Assembly: GCF_006838285.1 (NCBI RefSeq)
Contig: NZ_CP038228.1
Span: 2,976,001-3,040,000 of the forward strand
Direction: 5' to 3'
Origin: Xanthomonas translucens pv. cerealis
GTDB lineage: Bacteria > Pseudomonadota > Gammaproteobacteria > Xanthomonadales > Xanthomonadaceae
DNA length: 64,000 nt
Positions 34,320 through 42,962 of the stretch are shown here, piece after piece. The number at the start of each line of letters is the position of its first letter. The stretch's first letter is position 1. A program made the position numbers and the translations under genes. The notes beneath the pieces are model-generated. The model made no database searches and had not been told where the DNA came from. It saw only the letters and a list, made by a program, of their open reading frames with translations.

Positions 34320-36799
34320 ACGTACTGCGCCACGCCGCACGCGCGCTGCGCCGCGAGCTGTTCGCCGGCGACCTGCTGACCGTGTTCGCCGCGCTGGTGC
34401 TGGGCGTGGCGGTGATGACCGCGGTCGGCACCCTGGTCGATCGCGTCACCCTGGCGCTGACCGGCAGCGCCGCCGAGGTCATCGGCGGCGACCTCGGCGT
34501 CACCGGGCGCCAGGACATCCCCGCCGCGTTCGCCGCGGAGGCGCAACGGCGCGGCCTGCGCCACACGCGCCTGGTCAGCTTCCCCAGCGTGCTGTTCCAT
34601 GGCGATGCCAGCCAGATGGCCAACATCAAGGCGGTCGACGTCGGCTATCCGTTGCGCGGCGAACTGTTGGTCGCGCGCGACACCGTCGGCGCCGGCAGCG
34701 AGCGCGCCGGCCCGCCGCCGCGCGGCCAGGCCTATGCCGATCCGCGCCTGCTCGAGGCGCTGGGACTGAAGCTCGGCGACGACCTGGAATTCGGCGCCGG
34801 CACGCTGCGCGTGACCCGGGTGCTGCGCGCCGAGCCGGATGCGTCGGGCGAGCTGATGCAGCTGTCGCCGCCGCTGTTGGTCAACCGCGCCGACGTCGAT
34901 GCCGCCGGCTTGCTCGGCCCCGGCAGCCGCGCCTCGTACCGGTTGATGATCGCCGGCGCGCCGGGCGAGATCGCTGCGCTGCGCGAGTGGCTGGCGCCGC
35001 GCGCCAAGGCGTTCCGCCTGGTCGGCATCGAGGACACCCAGCGCGGCGTGCGCGGCGCGTTCGACCGCGCCGGCCGCTTCCTGGCGCTGACCGCGTTGCT
35101 GGCGGTGCTGCTGGCCGGCGTCGCCACCGCGCTGGCCGCCAACCGCTTCGCGCTGCGCCGCATCGACACGGTCGCGGTGCTGCGCTGCCTGGGCGCGCGC
35201 CAGCGCGACATCCTCGGCGCACTGGCGCTGCAGTTGCTGCTACTGGCGATTCCCGCCTGCGCGCTCGGCGTGGGCCTGGGCATGCTGGCGCAGATCGGCC
35301 TGGTCGAAGCGCTGGGCAGCCTGATCCCGAACCGGCTGCCGCTGCCGCAGGCGACCCCGGCGCTAGCCGGCGCCGGCATCGGCCTGTTGCTGCTGCTCGG
35401 CTTCGGCCTGCCGCCGCTGCTGCGGCTGCGCGACGTGCCACCGATGCGCGTGCTCAACCGCAGCTTCGCCGCGCTGCCGCCGACCTCGCTGCTGGTCTAC
35501 GCCGCCGCGCTGGTTGCCACCGTGGTGCTGGCGGTGTACGCCACCGGCGACGGCGTGCTCGCGGCCTGGGTGCTGGGCGGACTGACCCTGCTGGCCGCGC
35601 TCGCCGCGGCAGTCGGCAGCCTGCTGCTGGTGCTGCTGCGGCGACTGCAATCACGCCTGCGCGGGCCGTGGAAGCTGGGCCTGGCCGCGCTGACCCGGCG
35701 CCGCGCGCTGAGCGTGGTGCAACTGGTCGGGCTGTCGCTGTCGCTATGCGCGTTGCTGCTGCTGGCGGTGATCGGCCCCGGCCTGCTCGGCCAATGGCGC
35801 GACCGGCTGCCGGCGGACACGCCGAACTACTTCCTGATGAACATCCAGCCCGACCAGGCCGAGCACGTGCTCGGCGCGCTGCGCGGGCTGGGCGTCACCG
35901 ACGCGGCGGTGGAGCCGTTCAGCACCGGCAAGCTGGTGGCGATCAACGGCAAGCCGCCGCAGCACCAGGAGCAAGGCCCGGAGGACGACGGCGATGGCGC
36001 CGATCGGCCGATCAACTTTTCCTGGCGGCATGAGTTCCCCGCCGCCAATCAGTTGTTGTCCGGGCGTTTCTGGGCTGCCGACAGCACCGCGGCGGAAGCC
36101 TCGGTGGAGCAAGCCTGGGCGCAGCGCTACGGCCTCAAGCTCGGCGACCGCATCACCCTGCTGCTCGGCGAGCAGCAGCGCAGTTTCACCGTGACCAACG
36201 TGCGCAAGGCCGATTGGGATTCGTTCCGGGTCAATTTCTTCCTGTTGCTCAACGCTGGCGCGGTGCAGGACGCGCCGTACAACCTGATCTCCGCGTTCCA
36301 CCTGCCGCGCGGTTCGGCGGCGCAGTTGAGCGGCCTCAGCCGCAGCTATCCGAACGTGTCGCTGCTGGACATCGACGCGATCCTGGGGCGGGTGCGCGAG
36401 GTGATCGACCAGGTGGCGCAGGCGGTGCAGCTGGTGATGGGCTTCAGCCTGCTGGCCGGCGTGCTGGTGTTGCTGGCGGCGCTGCAGGCCACCGCCGGCG
36501 AGCGCCGCTACGACAGCGCGGTGCTGCGCACGCTGGGCGCGCGCCGCGGCCAGTTGCGCGGCGCGGTGCTGGTGGAATTCGGCGCGCTCGGCCTGCTCGC
36601 GGCGCTGCTGGCGGTCGGCGCGGCGGCCGCGATCGGCGTGGTCGTGGCCAAGCAGGCGTTCGACCTGGCGCTGTCGCCGCCGTGGCCGGCGCTGCTGCTG
36701 GGCGGGGTCGGCGGCGTGCTGCTGAGCCTGCTCGCCGGCTGGTCGGGCACGCGCCGCATCCTGCGCACGCCGCCGGCGCTGGCCCTGCGCGAGAACTGA
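34316..36799 (+). CDS. FtsX-like ABC transporter permease (YbbP-like)
   Basis: An 827-residue inner-membrane protein with two FtsX domains and about ten membrane helices. Four-helix cores lie near residues 255-400 and 690-820, with a large periplasmic domain near 470-680 containing FSWRHEFPAANQLLSG. The MacB/YbbP arrangement and the paired ATPase suggest a mechanotransmission or lysophospholipid/lipoprotein export role. Together with the divergent esterase, it matches the tesA-ybbA-ybbP cluster of E. coli. Its substrate is not established. Confidence 0.9.
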   Translation: MNVLRHAARALRRELFAGDLLTVFAALVLGVAVMTAVGTLVDRVTLALTGSAAEVIGGDLGVTGRQDIPAAFAAEAQRRGLRHTRLVSFPSVLFHGDASQMANIKAVDVGYPLRGELLVARDTVGAGSERAGPPPRGQAYADPRLLEALGLKLGDDLEFGAGTLRVTRVLRAEPDASGELMQLSPPLLVNRADVDAAGLLGPGSRASYRLMIAGAPGEIAALREWLAPRAKAFRLVGIEDTQRGVRGAFDRAGRFLALTALLAVLLAGVATALAANRFALRRIDTVAVLRCLGARQRDILGALALQLLLLAIPACALGVGLGMLAQIGLVEALGSLIPNRLPLPQATPALAGAGIGLLLLLGFGLPPLLRLRDVPPMRVLNRSFAALPPTSLLVYAAALVATVVLAVYATGDGVLAAWVLGGLTLLAALAAAVGSLLLVLLRRLQSRLRGPWKLGLAALTRRRALSVVQLVGLSLSLCALLLLAVIGPGLLGQWRDRLPADTPNYFLMNIQPDQAEHVLGALRGLGVTDAAVEPFSTGKLVAINGKPPQHQEQGPEDDGDGADRPINFSWRHEFPAANQLLSGRFWAADSTAAEASVEQAWAQRYGLKLGDRITLLLGEQQRSFTVTNVRKADWDSFRVNFFLLLNAGAVQDAPYNLISAFHLPRGSAAQLSGLSRSYPNVSLLDIDAILGRVREVIDQVAQAVQLVMGFSLLAGVLVLLAALQATAGERRYDSAVLRTLGARRGQLRGAVLVEFGALGLLAALLAVGAAAAIGVVVAKQAFDLALSPPWPALLLGGVGGVLLSLLAGWSGTRRILRTPPALALREN

Positions 36800-36946
36800 G
36801 CGTGCGCGGCGATGGCAGCGCGCAGTGCCCGCAGGCGACGGAGGGCGGCCGCCGTTAGCGGCGCGGCGAGCGCGCGCAAGACGGTGGCTGCAAGCGCCGC
36901 CGCTTGCCGGCACAATCGCCATTCCCACGTAGAGCATGCTTGGCCG

Positions 36947-37336
36947 ATGAGCGACACCCTCTCCCGCAATGACACGCCGCACCTGGCCTGCATCATGGCC
37001 GAGACCCGCAGCGGGCCGTACTACATCGCCACCGCACCGACGCTGCAGGCGCTCGAGGGATTGGGCAGAATCCTGCGCGAGCGCAACAGCGTGCGCGGAG
37101 AAAAAGAGGATCCGGTCGCGATCCTTGCGGTGTGGTACGAGGAGTGCGAGAACGAAGTGGCCGCATTGCTCCGCGCCGCCGAGATCTCCCAGCTCAGCCA
37201 TTGCTGGCAGCGCGGCCTGATCGAGTCGTTCAATCCGCAGTGGCTGGACCTCAGCGGGGTATCGGTCGGTTTTCCATGGATCTTCACCTTGCCCGAGCGC
37301 AAGGGCTCGAGCTACCACCTGGTGACCGACCTGTAG
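36947..37336 (+). CDS. Small cytoplasmic protein of unknown function
   Basis: A 129-residue protein that I do not recognise. It has no signal peptide or membrane segment. The start at 36947 gives MSDTLSRNDTPHLACIMAET; no strong ribosome site is visible before it. The composition is balanced and soluble, with a Trp/Tyr-rich centre (VWYEECENEVAALL) and a C-terminal hydrophobic strand pattern ending in SYHLVTDL. The codon use resembles its neighbours. It is convergent with the DUF6607 gene. Confidence 0.65.
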   Translation: MSDTLSRNDTPHLACIMAETRSGPYYIATAPTLQALEGLGRILRERNSVRGEKEDPVAILAVWYEECENEVAALLRAAEISQLSHCWQRGLIESFNPQWLDLSGVSVGFPWIFTLPERKGSSYHLVTDL

Positions 37337-37424
37337 GCCAGCGCCACAGCGCGATGCGTGCCGCAAAAGGGACGGCGCCACTCCCGGCCGCCGTCCCACC
37401 CTGGCGCTGCGCCGGCAGCGGCGT

Positions 37425-38357
37425 TCAACGCGCGGCGGGCGCCGGCTCCACCCATTGCGCGAACAGCGCGGCGATCTTCGCATCGGCCACAGGCTTGCCC
37501 TGCTGCACCGCCTCGGCCTGCTCGAACAGCGGCACGATCATCGCCATGCCATCGAGCCTGGTCTTCAGGTGCACGCCCGGCGGCTTGCCGAGGAACCCGT
37601 CCCAGTGCGCGCGCACCCTGGCCCAATAGCCCTGGGTCGCCTTCCAGTAGGCGTAGGCCGGGGTGAAGTCGACATCGCTGGTCTTGACGTAGTCGTTGAA
37701 GCCGAATTCGCGCGCGATCGGCTGCTGGCTGCCGTCAGGCTTGCGCAGCACCTTGGTGTTGAACTGCTCGTGGGACCAGCCGGCCGGGGTCAGCGTGTGC
37801 CGGTTGATCACCGCCAGCGCGTTGTAGTCGCTGCGCTTGGTGTATTCGCGGCGCGGCAGCGGGCGCCAGCTCAGGTCGCTGGTCCAGGTCGGGTGGCCGT
37901 CGGCGTAGTCCCAGCGGCCGGTGCCGCAATAGCGCGGCGCATCGCTGACTTCGTACACGCATTGGGTCCAGGCGCCACGGGTCGTGGCGGCGGCGAGCGG
38001 GCGCACCTGCCAGGTCTGGTCGGCGCTGAATTCGAAACGCTGCGGCGCCTCGTAGCTCCAGTCCTGGCGCCAGTGCTTGGTCACGTGGCCGCTCTTGGTG
38101 TCGACCAGCAGATGCTGCAGCACCACCTTGCGCGGGCTGTCCTGGACCACGATCACCACTTCGTTGGCGCCGCTGCGCATCGCCGACGCGCGCGCGTAGC
38201 CGGGCTTGAGCAGCACGGTCTCGTCGAAGGCGAAATCCACGGCGTACTCGCCCTGCATCGCCAGGATGCTGGCGCGGTCGCGTTGCGGATCGGCGTCCTC
38301 GGCGTGGGCCAGGTTGGTCGCGGCGAGCAGGAGCAGGGACAGGAGCGGTGATTTCAT
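37425..38357 (-). CDS. DUF6607 family exported protein, end of heme operon
   Basis: A 310-residue protein with a signal peptide (MKSPLLSLLLLAATNLAHA). The body (from about residue 30) contains YAVDFAFDETVLLKPGYA, RPLPRREYTKRSDYN and WARVRAHWDGFLGKP, which I associate with DUF6607. These proteins are often coded beside TonB-dependent heme or iron receptors, as here. The function is unknown; a periplasmic role in heme or iron handling is inferred from position. It is the last gene of the hemP operon. Confidence 0.78.
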   Translation of the reverse strand: MKSPLLSLLLLAATNLAHAEDADPQRDRASILAMQGEYAVDFAFDETVLLKPGYARASAMRSGANEVVIVVQDSPRKVVLQHLLVDTKSGHVTKHWRQDWSYEAPQRFEFSADQTWQVRPLAAATTRGAWTQCVYEVSDAPRYCGTGRWDYADGHPTWTSDLSWRPLPRREYTKRSDYNALAVINRHTLTPAGWSHEQFNTKVLRKPDGSQQPIAREFGFNDYVKTSDVDFTPAYAYWKATQGYWARVRAHWDGFLGKPPGVHLKTRLDGMAMIVPLFEQAEAVQQGKPVADAKIAALFAQWVEPAPAAR

Positions 38358-38404
38358 CGTCGTGGTCGGTTCGCGGTAGCTGAGGAGGAAAGCAGAAATG
38401 CGCC

Positions 38405-39001
38405 CTAAAGGCGCAGCAATGGCCACGGCTGTTGCGGATCGTGGCGCGCGGCCGACTGGCCGGCGCGGGCGCAGCAGCAGTCGTCGACCAGCACTTCGCC
38501 CTCGGCCGCTTCCAGCCGCGCGATGCGCCGGGCGATGCTGGCGCCCAGCGGCGACACGCTGGCGACGCTAGCCGCCAATGCGCCGTCGCTGGCGTGCAGA
38601 CGCAGCGCCCGTGCGCGCCAGCTGTCGCCGCTCAGGCGCCCGGCCACGCGTCGCCACAGGCGTTCGGCAACGCCGGCATCGGCGCTGCCGCTGTGAATCG
38701 CCGGCAGCGCCGACAGCAAGGCGTCCCAGGCGACGAAATCGCTGTCCGGCAGCAGGTACAGGCGCCAGCAGCAGCGTTGCTGGCGATCGTAGAAGCACAG
38801 GCTTTCGAGCAGTCCGTCGCTGTCCACGCCGAGCTGCGCGCCGACCCGCAGCGCATGGCTCCAGCCCATCAGTTCGGTGCCCAGCTGCGCGCGGTACAGG
38901 CACAGCACGGTGCCCAGCGCCGCCAGCTGCGCCGGGCGCGGCAGCGGCGCGGATGCGGCGATCCGGGTCGCGTCGGTGCTCGCTGCGGCCGCCTTGCGCA
39001 T
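38405..39001 (-). CDS. Heme-locus protein of unknown function
   Basis: A 198-residue cytoplasmic protein (no signal peptide). It is coded six bases after the TonB-dependent heme receptor and 47 bases before the DUF6607 gene, in the same direction. The segments LGTVLCLYRAQLGTELMGW and LESLCFYDRQQRCCWRLYLL are unusual in their Cys/Trp content, and CCCAR near the C-terminus adds further cysteines. I suspect a hemin-transport accessory protein because of the operon, but I cannot match it to HemS or HutX with confidence. Confidence 0.7.
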   Translation of the reverse strand: MRKAAAASTDATRIAASAPLPRPAQLAALGTVLCLYRAQLGTELMGWSHALRVGAQLGVDSDGLLESLCFYDRQQRCCWRLYLLPDSDFVAWDALLSALPAIHSGSADAGVAERLWRRVAGRLSGDSWRARALRLHASDGALAASVASVSPLGASIARRIARLEAAEGEVLVDDCCCARAGQSAARHDPQQPWPLLRL

Positions 39002-39007
39002 GCGCCG

Positions 39008-41230
39008 CTACCAGTCCAGCGCCAGGCTGACCGAGACGTTGCGTCCGGCGCCGGTATAGCGGTCGAGCACGCTGCTGCTGGCCAGGGTCGCGCCGGGCAG
39101 CGCGTTCCAGTCGATGTAGCGGCGATCGGCCAGGTTGAACACGCCGACGTTGAGCCGCGCGCCAGGAGTGAAGTTCCAGTGCGCGAGCAGGTCCAGCGTC
39201 GCGTAGCCGGACGGCGTGTAGTACGTCGCCAGCGCCGGGCGTCGCTTCTTCGCCACGAAGCTGCCGACCAGTTGCGCGCCCCAGCTGTCGCGCTCGTAGG
39301 CCAGGCCGAGCACGCCGCGCAGCGGATCGATCGCGTTCAGCGGCGTGGCGTCGGTCTTGTTGTCGCCGCGCGCATAGGCCGCGCTGGAATGCAGCGACCA
39401 GCCGGCCCAGCGCGCGGACAGCGCGCCGAAATCGACGCCGGCCCTGGCCTCCACGCCCTTGATCACCACGTGGTCGACGTTGCGCGACTGGTACAGCATC
39501 AGGCCGTCGGCGTTGTAGCCGACGAAGCTGTAGGACTCGATGAAGTCGCGGTAGTCGCTGTAGTAGCCGCTCAGGCCGAAATAGCCGGCCGCCGCGATGT
39601 AGCGCAGGCCCAGTTCGGCGCCCTTGCTGGTCTCCGGTTTCAGGTCCGGATTGGCGATGGCGGTGTAGCCGAACTGCAGGTTGCTGAAGCCGATGTTGAC
39701 GTCGTTGTACGGCGGCGCGCGGAAGCCATGCGCATAGTTGCTGTACAGCGACCACGCATCGTCGATGCGCCAGATCGCGCCGAGCTTGGGCGAGACGTTG
39801 CTGTCGGTGACCTTCTCCGCGACCAGGCCGGGGTTGTCGGCGGCGAAGATCGCATCGACCTGCGGCGACAGCCGGTAGTGGTCCAGGCGCAGGCCCGGGA
39901 TCAGGCTGAAGCGACCGTCGGCCAGGCGCATCTCGTCCTGCAGGTAGGCGCCGGCCTTGCTGGTCTCGGTGACCGGGAAATCGCGCACCGGGAACGTCTC
40001 CACGCCCACGGTCTTGCTGATCGCGCCGGTGCTCAGGTTCTGTGCGTCACCGTCGCGCTTTTCGTGGGTGTCGCTCCATGACAGGTCGATGCCGTAGCTG
40101 ACATCGTGGACCACGCGGCCCTGGTCCACCCGCTTGTGCAGGTTGGCCTGCAACCCGTACAGGCGCTGGTCGAAGTCGTGCTGCATGTGCCGCAGGCTGT
40201 TGTTGCTGCGGCGCTCGTCGGTGCGTTGCAGGCTCTCGCTGTCCTGCCGATACAGCTGCCACTGCAGGTCGTCGGCGAGCAGCGCGTCGAGCTGGTCCAC
40301 TTCGTGGGTCAGCGACACGCGGGCGCGGGTCTGATGGTCGCGGCCGCGCTGCGACAGGATGCTGGAGCTGACGTTGCTCAGCGCATCGATGCTGGAATAG
40401 TCCTCGTTGCCTTCCACGCTCAGCTTGAAGCGCTGGTTCGCGCTAGGCGCGTAGACCAGCTTGCTGAGCAGGCTGCGGCCGTCGCTACTGAGCGGATTGG
40501 GCGCGGTGCGCGCCGCGCCGGTGCTGCGGTTGTCGCCCTGGGTCTGGCTCTCCTGGCCCTGACGGTGGCTGACCGCGGCCATACCACTCCAGCGCTCGCC
40601 GCCGAACGCGGCCAGTGCACCGGCGAACAGGCCGTCCCATTCGCTCTCGTAGCCGATCTTCAGGCCCACGTAGCTATGTTTGCCCGGCGCCAGGTAGTCG
40701 GCCGGATCCTTGGTCACGTAGGCGACCACGCCACCGAGCGCATCGGAGCCATACAGCGAGCTGGCCGGGCCGCGCACGATCTCGACGCGCTTGAGCGTTT
40801 CCATATCGACGACGTTGCGGTTGGCGTTGAGATAGTTGCCGAAGCTGAAACTGTCCGCGACCGGGATGCCGTCGGTCTGGATCAGCACGCGGTTGCCGTC
40901 CAGGCCACGGATGCGGATGCCGCCGATGCCGCTGAAGCGACCGCTGTTGCCGGTGACCGCGACGCCGGGGGTGTAGCGCAGCAGATCCTTCAGGTCGTAC
41001 ACCAGTTCCTGGTCCATCTGCTCGCGGTCGATCACATCGACGCTGCTGGGCACCTCGACAATGGCGCGCTGGGTGCGGGTGGCGGTGACCTGCAGGCGCT
41101 CGAAGTCGCGCGGCGTGGCGGCACTGGCGGTGTCTGCGGCAGCGTCGGCGGGAGCGGCATGCGCGCAGCAGGCGGCCAAAGCCAGCCACAGCGCGCCGGT
41201 GAGCGGAGCGGTACGGATCATGGAGGTCAT
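39008..41230 (-). CDS. TonB-dependent heme/hemoglobin receptor
   Basis: A 740-residue outer-membrane receptor. A signal peptide is followed by the plug domain (QVTATRTQRAIVEVPSSVDV, a TonB-box-like start) and a 22-strand barrel. The FRAP box (YAHGFRAPPYND) and an NPDL box (IANPDLKPETSKG) are the pair of motifs typical of heme and hemoglobin receptors, so the substrate call is good. ATG codons at 41230 and 41221 are both possible. It follows hemP and lies downstream of a Fur box. Confidence 0.9.
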   Translation of the reverse strand: MTSMIRTAPLTGALWLALAACCAHAAPADAAADTASAATPRDFERLQVTATRTQRAIVEVPSSVDVIDREQMDQELVYDLKDLLRYTPGVAVTGNSGRFSGIGGIRIRGLDGNRVLIQTDGIPVADSFSFGNYLNANRNVVDMETLKRVEIVRGPASSLYGSDALGGVVAYVTKDPADYLAPGKHSYVGLKIGYESEWDGLFAGALAAFGGERWSGMAAVSHRQGQESQTQGDNRSTGAARTAPNPLSSDGRSLLSKLVYAPSANQRFKLSVEGNEDYSSIDALSNVSSSILSQRGRDHQTRARVSLTHEVDQLDALLADDLQWQLYRQDSESLQRTDERRSNNSLRHMQHDFDQRLYGLQANLHKRVDQGRVVHDVSYGIDLSWSDTHEKRDGDAQNLSTGAISKTVGVETFPVRDFPVTETSKAGAYLQDEMRLADGRFSLIPGLRLDHYRLSPQVDAIFAADNPGLVAEKVTDSNVSPKLGAIWRIDDAWSLYSNYAHGFRAPPYNDVNIGFSNLQFGYTAIANPDLKPETSKGAELGLRYIAAAGYFGLSGYYSDYRDFIESYSFVGYNADGLMLYQSRNVDHVVIKGVEARAGVDFGALSARWAGWSLHSSAAYARGDNKTDATPLNAIDPLRGVLGLAYERDSWGAQLVGSFVAKKRRPALATYYTPSGYATLDLLAHWNFTPGARLNVGVFNLADRRYIDWNALPGATLASSSVLDRYTGAGRNVSVSLALDW

Positions 41231-41393
41231 CGGAGGGTCGCGAAAAGTCCCGGCCACGCCGGCGCGAGCCGGCGCAAGGGCCGAGGAGAGAAACGGTCGC
41301 GACTGCGGGCGGCCGCAGCGGACCCATCGGGTCCGGCCAGGTGGCGGCAGTGTCGAGCGGGTGGCCTGGCCGCGCGCTGCGCGGCCGGCCGGC

Positions 41394-41594
41394 TTACTTG
41401 GTCAGGATCAGCTTGTCGTTGCTGGTATGGCGCAGTCGATACACGCGGTCGCCATGCTGGATCAGCACTTCGCGGCGCCCCTTCAGCAGCGCCTCGCTGC
41501 TGATCGTTTCTTCGGCCGGGACCGCGCGCGGCAACGCGCGCTCGCGCAGGCTCAGGGTTTCGGGATGACGCAACAGGACGGGGTGAGCGGTCAT
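41394..41594 (-). CDS. hemP: Hemin uptake protein HemP
   Basis: A 66-residue HemP/HmuP-family protein. The C-terminal core (ISSEALLKGRREVLIQHGD and YRLRHTSNDKLILTK) is the diagnostic part. HemP proteins act in hemin uptake, in some species as transcriptional activators of the heme receptor gene. It is the first gene of the heme operon, with a Fur box starting 34 bases upstream of the ATG. The frame extends further upstream, but the ATG at 41594 gives the family length. Confidence 0.9.
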   Translation of the reverse strand: MTAHPVLLRHPETLSLRERALPRAVPAEETISSEALLKGRREVLIQHGDRVYRLRHTSNDKLILTK

Positions 41595-41627
41595 GATCGG
41601 ATTCCGTACACAGGGGTCGATACGGAT

Positions 41628-41646
41628 GATAATGATTCTCAATAAT
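41628..41646 (-). promoter_or_regulatory. Fur box upstream of hemP
   Basis: Read on the minus strand, ATTATTGAGAATCATTATC matches the 19-base Fur consensus at nearly all positions and forms an imperfect palindrome. It lies 34 bases before the hemP start, where it would block the promoter when iron is plentiful. The strongly AT-rich patch stands out in this GC-rich region. Confidence 0.88.
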
Positions 41647-41789
41647 TAAGCAAGAGCCGGTCTCGTTTGTGCCGATTCAAGATGCAGATGAAACTTCCAA
41701 TTCCGAAAGCGCCTGCCAATGCTTCGACCGTTTGCAGTGCTGCAGGCGCCACCGGCCACCGGCCACCGATGCGAGGCATATACAGTGGC

Positions 41790-42761
41790 TCAAGCCACTG
41801 CGGCCTCGACCTGCGCCCACCACGCTGGGTCTTCGCGCGCGGCCAGCTGCAGCGCATCGAAATTCTGCAGCAACTGGACGACGCGGCTGGCGCCGAGGAT
41901 CACCGTGGACACGTGCGGGTTGCGCAAGCACCAGGCGATCGCCAACGCCGCCGGCGCCACGCCCTCGCCCGCCGCCAGCGCGGTGAAACGGCGCGCGCGC
42001 TCCACCCGGCGCTGCGCCGGCGGCCCGATCACTTCGTCGTGCAACCAGGCGTTGCTCGCCTGGCCCAGCCGCGAAGCCGGGTCGATGCCGTCGTTGTACT
42101 TGCCGGTCAGCAGGCCAGAAGCCAGCGGCGACCAGATCGTGGTGCCGAGGCCAAGTTCGACGTATAGCGGCGCGTATTCCTGCTCCACGCGCTGACGATG
42201 CAGCAGGTTGTACTGCGGCTGCTCCATCGACGGCCCCTGCAGGCCCAGCGCCTGCGCCACCTGTGCGGCCTCGCGGATGCGTGCGGCCGGCCACTCGGAA
42301 GTCCCCCAATACAGCACCTTGCCCTGCCTCACCAGCGCATCCATCGCGCGCACGGTTTCCTCCAGCGGCGTGTCGGCGTCGGGGCGGTGGCAGTAGTACA
42401 GGTCCAGATAGTCCACCCGCAGCCGCTTCAGCGCGGCATGGCAGGCGTCGGTGACGTGCTTGCGCGACAGCCCGCGCTGGGTCGGGCGCGGCGCGGCGAC
42501 CGCGCCGAAATAGACCTTGCTGGACACGCAATAGCCATCGCGCGGCAGCCGCAGATCGGCGATCACGTCGCCCATCACCTGCTCGGCGCGGCCGTGCGCG
42601 TAGACCTCGGCGTTGTCGAAGAAGTTGACCCCGTGGTCCCAGGCAGCGGCGATCAGGTTGCGCGCTTCGTCGCGGCCGATCTGTCCGCCGACGTTGATCC
42701 AGGCCCCGAACGACAGCGCCGACAGCTGCAAGCCGGTGGCGCCAAGGCGACGGTACTGCAT
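41790..42761 (-). CDS. Aldo/keto reductase (Kv-beta/YghZ-like)
   Basis: A 323-residue NADPH-dependent oxidoreductase with a TIM barrel. The active-site residues lie in NFFDNAEVYAHG (Asp and Tyr), SSKVYFG (Lys) and YYCHRP (His). The NADPH site is near the C-terminus (IAWCLRNPHVSTVILGAS). The sequence resembles potassium-channel beta-subunit-like reductases (AKR6/AKR14). A strong GGAGGAATTC ribosome site is found before the ATG at 42761, which settles the start. The physiological substrate is unknown. Confidence 0.9.
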   Translation of the reverse strand: MQYRRLGATGLQLSALSFGAWINVGGQIGRDEARNLIAAAWDHGVNFFDNAEVYAHGRAEQVMGDVIADLRLPRDGYCVSSKVYFGAVAAPRPTQRGLSRKHVTDACHAALKRLRVDYLDLYYCHRPDADTPLEETVRAMDALVRQGKVLYWGTSEWPAARIREAAQVAQALGLQGPSMEQPQYNLLHRQRVEQEYAPLYVELGLGTTIWSPLASGLLTGKYNDGIDPASRLGQASNAWLHDEVIGPPAQRRVERARRFTALAAGEGVAPAALAIAWCLRNPHVSTVILGASRVVQLLQNFDALQLAAREDPAWWAQVEAAVA

Positions 42762-42962
42762 GCGAATTCCTCCTGCGGTGCGTGCCGGCGAACGTGGCCG
42801 GCGGGCGGCCGCACAGTGTAACGAGGCGGCCGTCACGCGCTCGCATTCCACGCGCTGCCTGGATCGGCAACCGATTTCCGGCGCTGAACCCGGTTTACCT
42901 TGCCGCCCGTCACCCCCTGCACTACGCTCACTCTCTTTGGTCCGGCGATCCAGGGAACGCAG

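Noticed and set aside
41368..41386. Terminator after hemP
   Set aside because: The GGCCGCGC/GCGCGGCC hairpin has no T-run and lies within the heme operon; attenuation is possible but not supported.
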